NCBI GenBank assembly: GCA_018340805.1
Contig: JACMZG010001908.1
Location: forward strand, 44,717,643 to 44,781,642
Source of the DNA: Microvelia longipes
Taxonomy: Eukaryota > Arthropoda > Insecta > Hemiptera > Veliidae
DNA: 64,000 nucleotides
Reading direction: 5' to 3'
Each line of letters starts with the position of its first letter. The first letter of the stretch is position 1. A model generated the notes under the pieces. That model was given only the letters and a program-made list of their open reading frames with translations, ran no database searches and had not been told where the DNA came from. The translations under genes were made by a program, and so were the position numbers. Shown piece after piece: positions 13,854-25,657 of the stretch.

Positions 13854-16800
13854 TTACTCCTTTTTTTTTGCATGACTATATATTTAAAAAGTCAATATTT
13901 AAAATGCACGTCCTTTTAGAAGTGTTATCTAATAACACATGTAATATTTTAAATGGGCATGTGATAAATAAATGCTTTTTAGATAGGGTTACTATCTTAA
14001 AAAATAAAAAAAATAAATAAATAAATAATCTTCTTTTTCCTTTCCTTCATCTCACCGGCACTGATGATGACCTTTTGGGGTTGAAAGCCGGCCTTTTTTA
14101 ATAAAGAAATTAAGTGGAGAGACTCTTTTATTTATCATTATACGATGAACTCCTCTAGCACTACTGTTTTGAATTATACATATTACATTAACTAAAGGGT
14201 TCAGTACTTTGATTGATTATTGTACCAGGTTCCGTTCTGTAAATGATTGAAAGTGATGCACTCTCTATGTACTCCTCCTTGTTACTGTATGGTTTTAAAC
14301 AATTTAGTGAAAAAAGTAAAAACAAAACATCGGTTTAAGGAATGTAAAGAGTGCACGGTTTCACACTCTAAATCAACATCACGATGTCTGGGTATTTACC
14401 AAGTTTGTGCATAGAGAGGCTCTATTGTTAATAAACGGCTAACAAATACTAAAAACCAGAGCATAACTAAGCCTAACTTAACCCCAACTTCAAGCCCTGC
14501 TTTGATGTTTGAGAGCATTTGTTAGCACAGTACAAGAACCATGCAAAAGTTGGCATTTCTCAAATGGTGCAATTATTTTAGACTTGATGTTGAAAGAGGC
14601 ATTTGAAAATGCAAAATTATAGTCAGATAAAAAAGTTTTTTAGAAAATTAGAAATATATTTATTTTAATGGTTACCATAATCTTTAATAAAGTAAAATAA
14701 TTATAATAAAGTAAAAAAATAATAAAGTACCCGATTAAATGGTTCTTAGGGTTCGTAGCAATGAAGTCAGTTCAAACATATAAAAACAACTGCATACAAA
14801 TCATTTTTCTTTGAATGGAAAAAAACTCGACCAGCTTATAAATAAGCAAATAGCTCATTTTATTTTATAGCCAATCAAAGAATACAAGCAAAGATTCAAA
14901 CTTTAAGCAAACAAATGATTAAGACGGACTTTACCATTAACTTCTTGCTGAGGTGACTTAGTGGAGATATATCTAGTAGGTATAAGTTTGATAGGAAGAG
15001 GAGAGTTACCAGTCGAATGCCTCCTCGATTTCCTTCTTTCACCGTTTCCAATGCAACTCGATTTTCGTTCTATTAATGATTTCCTACAAACAAACAAAAG
15101 AAAACACATGATAACTTAGCTTTTTATCTTCTTTTGATTATTTCTTACTTGCACTAATGATGGTCATTAGTTGGCTGAAAGAATACGGCATCAATTATTT
15201 TTTAAATACATTCCATTATTAAAAATACATAAGAATCAATAAAATTCTGAGGTGAGAAATATTTACTTAATAACTTAACTTTATATAACGCTAGTAAAGC
15301 ATTCAGCATTATAACTATTTTTAATATTAAATCCACAACCTTCACATCAGTGGAGGATTCAGTCAATTTTTCCAAACCCTCAGTGTTTATATTTTGAATT
15401 GTAAAGTATAAAAATTTTTACTTGCAATTAAATAGACATATAGATATATGAGACTGCAGCAAACTATTACACGGTCAAAGAGAATAAAACTATTAGAGGG
15501 AGGATACAACAGTTCTTATCGTTCCTTGGGTAGCTAGGTGCCGAAACAGTACATTGGTGACGTCATTTTTTTATTTTTCCTAATAATTTCAATTTTACGT
15601 AAATATTACATTATTTTTCGACTATTTTGTTTTAAATCAAGTAAAATGAATTTAAAATAAGTTTTAATTATTATCTATTGCATGTATTCTTTAATTGTTA
15701 GTTTTGAATAAAGTGGTTTAATGTGGCATCACTGAAAAATGTCCGCCGTTAGTAGAATGCATGCTACAATAGAAGTTGCAGAGGGTAGGGGAGTATCTAT
15801 TCTTTTTTTTGTGTCAACTATTCATGTTTTGCAAAACTCGGTAGTATCAAATGATATATATCTATTCTTTCTCTAGGGAGACTATAGTAGGGGTAAGTAC
15901 AGTTAGGGCACCTACGGAAACTGTTTCACTTCCAGACCCCTTATCACTGTGTTAATCGGGTCCTGTACTCCCTCTAATAGTTTTAGTCTCTTTGTACACG
16001 GTGCTCTAACCCCACCCACCCATCTAGCAGATTTAAAGCAGATTTGACAATCTTCTCCAAACATAAATTATATGTTCTAGCAAAATCTAAAATATAGCTA
16101 AGTAAGTTTATAGGAGAGATGAGAACAAGTTTAGATAAGATATGAATCCCTATCTTGGTCTGCCTCCATGGCCATGATGGTATAAGCACTTTGATTTCAG
16201 TATCGGAGCTCCGACGTTCGCAGCCCTGACATTATTATTTTATTTCCTTCTCTTCATCAAGATTGATATTATTAATATTTATAGATGTATTTAAATTAAC
16301 CTAGTAGAGAAGAAATGTGATAAATAAGAAATATAAAGTAAGTGAATGTTTACCCAGCCTCTCGGATTGGTCAGATACCAAAACAGCTGATATAAGTTCA
16401 TAGGAAACAGCCTCTCTGATTGATCAAATACCAAAACAGCTGATATAACTTCATAGGAAACAGCCTCTTTGATTGGTAGAATACCAAAACAGCTGATATA
16501 AGTTCATTGGAAATAGTCTCTCTGATTGATCAAATACCAAAACGGCTGATATAAGTTATTGGAAATAAACTCTCTGATTGGTCAGATACCAAAACAGCTG
16601 ATATAAGTTCGTTGGAAACAGCCTCTCTGATTGGTCAGATACAAAAACAGCTGATATAAGTTCATTGGAAATAGTCTCTCTGATTGATCAAATACCAAAA
16701 CGGCTGATATAAGTTCATTGGAAATAAACTCTCTGATTGGTCAGATACCAAAACAGCTGATATAAGTTCGTTGGAAACAGCCTCTCTGATTGGTCAAATA

Positions 16801-19800
16801 CCAAAACGGCTGATATAAGTTCATTGGAAATAGCCTCTCTGATTGATCAAATACCAAAACAGCTGATATAAGTTCATAGGAAATAGCCTCTCTGATTAAT
16901 GACAACAGTAATGATGAAGAAATGAGAATACTTTACCTGACAGACTCATCAAGTTGTCTCAAAGCATAAGTAGTGTCAGTATCTCCGTCAGCATGAGCCA
17001 AAACAGCCTCATATATTTGAAATTGTCTAAGTAAATCTAAATCAGTTCCAGGCTTTGACATATATCTACAATTCAAATTAAAAAAATATTAAAAAACAAG
17101 GACAAAAAATAGTTAAAAGAGAGCCCCATGTAAACGATATAAAATAGGTATTGAAATTGAAATACAATACTTATTTTATACTGTTTTTGATGAAAAGAAA
17201 GGGGTCAAGGAAGGGTTGAAATTTAGTAATAAATTACTAATTTACTATTTGTAAATGAACTCTAAATAAACTCTGTGTATTACAGTGATGAAAGAGCTCT
17301 TTAACTAGAGACCAGGCAGTGCCAACTTAATTTACTCTTAAAACTTATTTAGCATTAAGTAAAGGAATTTTAAGGAAACTATTTCTTAATATTTTAAACT
17401 CTATTTCAAATCATTGTATGACTGTACATTTTTTTTAAATATTGTAAACAAACAATTTCAACATTTTTATTTATTTATTTAGATGTTTCTTGAAACTACA
17501 ACATAAGTTTTTTTGAAACTACAACATAACTACAACAAAGTTTATTTGTAGTATATATTGTATGTTTTGTTTATATTATGTTTATGTAAGTTTTACTTAT
17601 ACCATGGCAATAAAAGTCTTTTTGAATTTGAATTTGAAGTGTATCTGGTGATATAGCAGAAATTAATTTTGACTTGCAAGTCATGACAAAAGAAACAGTG
17701 CAGCAACTGCAACTGAATTGGACCCTGTTTAGCGTGTGTACACTAGACTTATCGGAATTTATAGGAACATCAAAAAGTTATTTAAACAATGACCAAGTGG
17801 GACAATAAAGATGAACAGTAACTACTGTTTACATAAATATTTACTACATTATTTCATTCTTAAGTTGTATGAATGTTAAATTTTATTATCATAATTTTAT
17901 TATGATGATATATCTTTTTAAAAATATTGTAAAAAAAAAATAAAAGTAGCAAGAAGTATAAATTGGGCAAAATAAAAAGCAATATTATTTATTGATTATC
18001 AACTTACTTTCTAATAACCTGCTCAATGCCTTGCTCCTCTAAGGCATCAACCTGATCATAATAGAGATCAAGATCAGACAGAGCATTGATGGTTTTATTA
18101 ATGAGAGTCATGGCAAGGATCAACAGTTCCATATTACTAGCATCGTACTCCTCCAATAAATTCATTAAAAAAGTCCAAGGTTTCCTCCCTGCAAACAAAC
18201 AAACGTTAATAAAACAAGACTCGATAGACATTATTCACACAATATTCCCTGACATTAACTAAATATAGATGTGTATATGAGGCCACACAAGCCCTCATAG
18301 CGGGCGCCCCCTTCCTAAGAGTGTTTTTTATCTTAAAAGGGGAGGAGGTAGGTTCCAATCCTCTATTGGTCTAGCTACGTCTCTGATTTAATCGCATTTA
18401 CGATTTGCACAATGAAATTTGAAAACGAATCTTCATAACAATAACCACGAAAGCCTAAGCAGTTTATTAGTATATATCTGTCTAAGTTTTAAGTGTACAA
18501 GGGTGATTGTCAAGGTCTGGTAGAAATGTATTAAATTTTCTTGTTAATGAGTTAGGTGCTCATGCATGTTGGTAACTGATTGTTTAAGATTGTACAGTGC
18601 TTCAAACTGTTGTGTCGTCTGCAAATGTTACAAGAAGAAAGAAACAAAAAAAAAAAATAAAAAAAGAAACAATTAAAAAATAATACTTATCCATTAAATT
18701 TTACAAAGAATGGAATTTGTCATAGTAATACACGTTAAAATTATTGCAAAACTTCCATCAGTAAAGTTAATAAAAAAAAGTCAACTTACTATGTACATAA
18801 TCAACAGCCCGGATGGCTTTGGTGAGCAGCACAGCATTCGAATCAACGTACTCAACAAAAAGGTGAAGAATGTTCAGAGCCATTTTCTTGATGGTACGAA
18901 ATTTAGATGGAACTAATTCATAAAGCCATTGAATGGTCGCTGCATGACCCATCACACCATTCATACCATCCACATACAGCATTATTTGTCCAAGAGCTGA
19001 AAACAGTAATGTTGTACATTATTATTGGCATTGTCGAATCTCATGTAATATGAGGCAATATAACCATTAACCCTATTGAATAATTAACTGATTCTTCTGC
19101 AGGGTCAAGCTAATAGCTTTTGCTAGAAAGCGTCTGTAGAAAAGAGTTCAGTTTCTGTTCCCAGTCAGAAGTTGGCCTAGTGACAAGCTAGTAGTCTGTT
19201 TTTATGGTGATGAACACAGTCAGCTAGCTCATGGCATATGCTATTATATCTGATAAGTGACAGATGCCACACTATAGCTGACAGGGCAGATGCTGCAATG
19301 TAGCCACCCAGATCACCATGGCAGATACTGTATAATAGCTATCTAGCTGTTAGGTACCGGACTACTGTATTACATATAAAACATTGGTATAACAAAGCAT
19401 ATTGATGATCTGTCAACAACACATGCAGTGGTGTTCACAAGAAGTCTCAGGTGAATTGATTTGTTTTGTACTGCAAACGCTGTAGTATACACTGCAAACC
19501 TGTAGTATACACGGCAAACCTGTAGTATATCACTGCAAACGCTGTAGTAGTACACTTGCAAACGCTGTAGTTACAACTGCAAAACGCTGTAGTATACACT
19601 GCAAACGCTATAGCATACACTGCAAACGCTGTAGCATTTACTGCAAACGCTGTAGTATACACTGCAAACGCTGTAGTATACACTGCAAACGCTATAGCAT
19701 ACACTGCAAACGCTGTAGCATTCACTGCAAACGCTGTAGTATACACTGCAAACGCTGTAGTATACACTGCAAACGCTGTAGCATACACGCTAGACAATTA

Positions 19801-22800
19801 AATCAATAAAAAGATTAGACAATCCCAGTATAGATTCACCTTAAAAAATCTTGAAAACGAACACTTTAATAAATATCCATATCTAGTATCTCAAGGCATA
19901 AACAAGGTAGTGCTCTTATCTACACGAAGAGGCTCGCTTCGCTTGAAAAATAATAAAATATAATATTAGGTATATTATAAAGGACTTGCTTCGCTCGCTA
20001 GATTGCTGTAAATAAGCGTGAATGTCGGAAAAGAGGCTCGATAGGTTGATGAAAACCTTATTTAATATATATGAAAGAACTTGATTCGCTCGCTAAATGT
20101 ATCAAAAAAATATTTCATTAAAATAAGTAGTTATTTATATTAATTTTTTTGAAACTTGTTCATAAACTTTTCTTCTCTGCCAAAGAGACTAAACTATATA
20201 TACTAAACTATAGTATTAGTCTCTTTGTTCTCTGCTCAGTTAGAGTTTTCCAACGATATATTACTCGTCTAACCTCCGCCATTTTGAAAGTGAGACGTTA
20301 TTTTGGATTTTTTACGTAAAGCATATGTTTTATTTTCTCCTGTTTGAGAGCTTTCAAATGATGTGCGACTTAATTTGTTTTTCGCAAAATTAATTTTTAA
20401 GTGGTGCTATATTGGCCGTGATTTTGAAAAAAAAGAAAATTTTATCCAAAAACTATACAGCTCGACATGTAACTAGAACCCACGAATACCAAATTTTATC
20501 AAAAATGTGTCAATTTTGACGGTACTTATCGCGTCACGTAGAAAGTGACAATGAAAGATCGTGGCAATCAGCCGTCTAATGGAGAACTCACTGACTTTGG
20601 TTAAACTAAAGTAATATATAAACCAAGTAGGGAAACAAACGAGTTTTTTGTCAGACCTGGCATGTAGTTCACATTTTTTCCAGATGGCTCAAATTTTCCT
20701 ATGGCCATGGCCATTTTGTTTTACCCTTAGAATAATACTATATATAGAAGGAGGCACTACTGATAACACGAAAGCCGGTTACTGGTGCAACTAAGTAATG
20801 CTGCCACCCTAACAATATACAATTTTCTAAAAAAAAGTTGGCATTACTTCCGGTTGCTGAATCATTATGTTCTATTATTAATTAATGATTGATTATTCAT
20901 AAAATATAATATAAATATTGGTGCATTACGATATTTTAAGCATTTTAAATTGTACTTTAACGTATTTATTAAAATTATATATAAAGTAGTCCTCGTCAAC
21001 TAAATGTAGATTCTTGTATTCCGCCACCCTTTTGCCATCTAAGACCAGTTTTTATTAAATACTCAGCAGGTGTTTAAGTTATTATATTTTGTTCTTTACG
21101 ATCTTTCTTCATTAATAGATATTTATGACACATATTTTAAAATAATGTTTTGTTGTTCAGGTTGGGCAGCATTACTTAGTTTCACCAGTCAACCGGCTTT
21201 CGTGTTATCAGTGGAATTACATTGTTGTTTACGGTCCTGTGCTCCTTCTATATAGTTATTATTCTAAGGTTTTACCCTAGTAAATGTAACAACTATTTAC
21301 GGTACTCAAAGTTTTGTTTTATTGCATTTATTTGAACAGTTAAGTTTAAAATTTTAAAATTTGTGTAAGAAATCTACATTTTGTCACATCCAATTTAAGT
21401 CCGAATCTTTAAATACTAGGTTTGTTTAAATTACTTAAAACGAGCGGCTAATTAAACTTTTTTTCGTGTACACTACTTAAATTAGTACATTTTTGAAAAT
21501 TATATTTGTTTTTCCCCTTCAAATATTTAATTGTAATTAGTAATTTAACAGATTTAACTTATTTTTTAAATTTAATAAAAGCAATCGTAATTTAGGCAAT
21601 GGTCATCTGCATTTTCTTCAAAATCTTAATAAAAACATGTGATTTACCTTTACTATAGTTTCTCTTATTCTTAATTAAATTATTATAACAATTAATTTAA
21701 CAGAATTTAGAACAAAAACATTAATTATCACGTAAATATTAAAGTACGAAAAACGATAAAATGTAAAACTCCCTAATGTTATCAGGGTTGCCAATAAATA
21801 TTAAATAAAATTCCTAATCCGAAAAGGCGCATGCGCAGTTATTTTAATTCTAGCTATTTTTTATATAGAGATATATAGAAGGGAGCATAGCCTATCTAAT
21901 ACATTGAGAGGCCTGAAACATTTTAGTGGGCTCTGTGTACCCTCATTAAACCTCCTCCAAGAGGGAGTTGAGGTATATAATATAAAATAAATAAATTGTT
22001 TTGGGCTTCCCACAGATTGTTTGTGTTGTGATTTGTTTTTTAAACATTCTTACTATATAAATTTACTGTTTTTTGTTCTGTTAATTTGATGATAATTTGA
22101 TAATCGAATGTGGTCAGGTGTANNNNNNNNNNNNNNNNNNNNNNNNNNNNNNNNNNNNNNNNNNNNNNNNNNNNNNNNNNNNNNNNNNNNNNNNNNNNNN
22201 NNNNNNNNNNNNNNNNNNNNNNNNNNNNNNNNNNNNNNNNNNNNNNNNNNNNNNNNNNNNNNNNNNNNNNNNNNNNNNNNNNNNNNNNNNNNNNNNNNNN
22301 NNNNNNNNNNNNNNNNNNNNNNNNNNNNNNNNNNNNNNNNNNNNNNNNNNNNNNNNNNNNNNNNNNNNNNNNNNNNNNNNNNNNNNNNNNNNNNNNNNNN
22401 NNNNNNNNNNNNNNNNNNNNNNNNNNNNNNNNNNNNNNNNNNNNNNNNNNNNNNNNNNNNNNNNNNNNNNNNNNNNNNNNNNNNNNNNNNNNNNNNNNNN
22501 NNNNNNNNNNNNNNNNNNNNNNNNNNNNNNNNNNNNNNNNNNNNNNNNNNNNNNNNNNNNNNNNNNNNNNNNNNNNNNNNNNNNNNNNNNNNNNNNNNNN
22601 NNNNNNNNNNNNNNNNNNNNNNNNNNNNNNNNNNNNNNNNNNNNNNNNNNNNNNNNNNNNNNNNNNNNNNNNNNNNNNNNNNNNNNNNNNNNNNNNNNNN
22701 NNNNNNNNNNNNNNNNNNNNNNNNNNNNNNNNNNNNNNNNNNNNNNNNNNNNNNNNNNNNNNNNNNNNNNNNNNNNNNNNNNNNNNNNNNNNNNNNNNNN

Positions 22801-25123
22801 NNNNNNNNNNNNNNNNNNNNNNNNNNNNNNNNNNNNNNNNNNNNNNNNNNNNNNNNNNNNNNNNNNNNNNNNNNNNNNNNNNNNNNNNNNNNNNNNNNNN
22901 NNNNNNNNNNNNNNNNNNNNNNNNNNNNNNNNNNNNNNNNNNNNNNNNNNNNNNNNNNNNNNNNNNNNNNNNNNNNNNNNNNNNNNNNNNNNNNNNNNNN
23001 NNNNNNNNNNNNNNNNNNNNNNNNNNNNNNNNNNNNNNNNNNNNNNNNNNNNNNNNNNNNNNNNNNNNNNNNNNNNNNNNNNNNNNNNNNNNNNNNNNNN
23101 NNNNNNNNNNNNNNNNNNNNNNCAAAGAAGAAGAATTAGTTCGTCAATGAGTGGAGTTGATAAATGTTTAGCTGATGAAGTGAGAAAAAGTCAGTAAAAG
23201 AAGATAAGAAAAGTCTTTTGTTGATCTTGCAAACATCAACAAAACTTTGAATTAGAAGACTCGTCGACTTCTTCGTCAGAAACTAATGATGAGAGACTGA
23301 AACCTGCCCCGGAAAAAAAAATATCAAGTTAGATCTACTAGATAAGACCCTACGTCTACGTGGGATCATGAATAACTTTCTGTGCGTCAACCAAGTACTT
23401 CCTTCATTGCTGCAGCAAAAAGCCTTGGACATGATGTTACCAAATTGCTATATCTCCAGCTACAGTTTATCGAGCTCGATTAAACATTGAAGTGAAATTG
23501 TTAAGAAAATTGAAGAGACTGTCTTTGAAATCCTTCCTATTTGGTCTTACATTGAATAGTAAGCTGCTGCCATCTTTTTCCCAAGGAACCATTAAAACTT
23601 TGGAAGATAGAGTTGCAGTTTTAGTGACTGGCAAAGACTTTGAACAATTGCTTGCTATACCTGTTGCACAAAAAGGCACTGGCGAGGAGATGTCTAAAGT
23701 AGTTATGAAGGAAGTTGATAGATGTGGAATAAAGAACAACATAATAGGTTTATGTTTTGATACAACTGTGTTAATCCTTAGATTAATTATGTATTAGAAT
23801 ACAGGATTAATCCAAGGAGCCTGTGCCAGAATTGAAAAACAGATTGGGAGACCATACACACGAGCTTATATTAAAAGGCGTGTTTGAGGAATGTTTACCC
23901 TCACCGTCTACTGGCCTTCACTTGATAAAAAATCATACTTAACTATCTTGGATTTGGAGACTCCTGCTGAAGGCTTTCTTAAAGAACATTTAGAAAAAAT
24001 AATACATTTTTTCTGTTTTAAAAGATAACCCACCCAAGAGGGGATTACAAGGAATTTTTAGAGCTTTCTCTATTGTTTTTAGGGGGTGGTTGGAAATGAC
24101 ATCAAGTTTAAATTCCAGGATCTCTTATCAAGTCTGATGGATGCAAGGGCAATTTATGCTCTTAAAATTGCTGTCTTCTCAAAGCAGTTGGATTTTCCAC
24201 AACAAGAATTAAATGGAATGATTCGAGTGGCAAAATTTGCTTGTCTAATCTATGTTCGCTTCTGGCATGAAGCAACAGTCAGTCGATGGGCTCCCAAGAA
24301 TGATCTTGAAATGCTTCAGCTTCTGAACACATATTCCGATATCGGAGTAAAAAACAGTGCTCTTAAGGTTGCCAAAAGACATCTTTGGTACCTGTCTGAA
24401 ATTAATGTTGGATTGGCGTTTTTGGACGAACGCTTAAGTCAAACTGAAAAAAATAATATGGTTAGAAATTTAGAAAAACTTGAGAAGAAGGATCAATTAA
24501 AAAAATTTGATGCGAAAAATTTTAATTTCGAGGGTAAAGACTTAAGCTGTTTCGTAACTAAAAACACTATGATGTTATTCGAAATGTTTAACATACATGA
24601 TGTAGAATATTTCAGCACAGACTTCATGCTGGGTTATGTGAATGCTCTACAAGTAGTCAATGATACTGCTGAAAGGGGAATTGCTCTTATAAAAAAATAT
24701 AATGAATCAACCAGTGATGAAACTCAGAAACAATACTTACTGAAAGTGGTTGAAAATCACAGAAAATTCGTCACGCAGCGAACCAAAAATGCAGTAGCAT
24801 CATTTCAAATACAATAAATTTAACTAAACTAAATACATCCATCATATACACCTTATAAATTATTTATTTACTCTATTATAATTTCATAACATATAAATCG
24901 TAAAAATTAAAAATTTGTACATTATAGTAGAATTATTAAAAATTTTCATATAATCCTGTTTTTCTTTAAATAAGTGATCAAATTGTGCAACCTCTAAATA
25001 TTGTCCAATCTTCTTGAAATTTGGCAGAGATTACTTTTACATAACATAGACTAAGGGCGTAAGCGATTTCAGCAGAAATTTTCATATTTATTTTTATTCC
25101 CTATAAGGATGAAACACCCTAAT

Positions 25124-25208
<85 letters not shown>

Positions 25209-25231
25209 TATATTATATATATATATTATAT

Positions 25232-25291
<60 letters not shown>

Positions 25292-25577
25292 TACATATAT
25301 ATTTTAATAAATACGTTAAACTCGTTAAACTACAATTTAAAATGCTTTAAATATTGTAATGCACCGATATTTATATTAGTATTTATGAATAATCAATCAT
25401 TAATTAATAATAGAACATAATAATCAGCAACCGAAGTATTGCCAAATTTTTAGCGAATTTCCTTTGAAATTCGCATGGGATAGGCGTCATGGCGAAATTC
25501 GAACCTCGGACCACGACACAAATCCGTTTCAGAGGTCGCCTAATGACGAAAAAATAAGTTTCGCGAGTATATGTATA

Positions 25578-25657
<80 letters not shown>

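Larger units (their letters stand above)
13132..14141. mobile_element. Penelope-related palindromic element with captured LINE piece
   Basis: Arms of about 120 bp, starting ATAATGATAAATAAAAGAGT-CTCTCC and mirrored at 14023-14141. The right arm carries a hammerhead-like core at 14057-14094: GGCA-CTGATGA-T-GACC..GGTT-GAAA-GCCGGC. The terminal AGTCTCTCC and the GCCGGC...CATCATCAGTGCC block are shared with the Penelope-like element at 45408-48637. Inside it is a LINE C-terminal fragment (13271-13594) and a (TA)n tract. Confidence 0.65.

Noticed and set aside
15143..15190. Fifth hammerhead-like motif (GCACTAATGATGGTCATTAGTTGGCTGAAAG)
   Set aside because: The core CUGANGA is altered and stem III / stem I partners do not pair; at best a very old relic.
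22040..23197. Long ORFs of 340-366 codons around 22.1-23.2 kb on both strands
   Set aside because: They consist of the N gap read as X.
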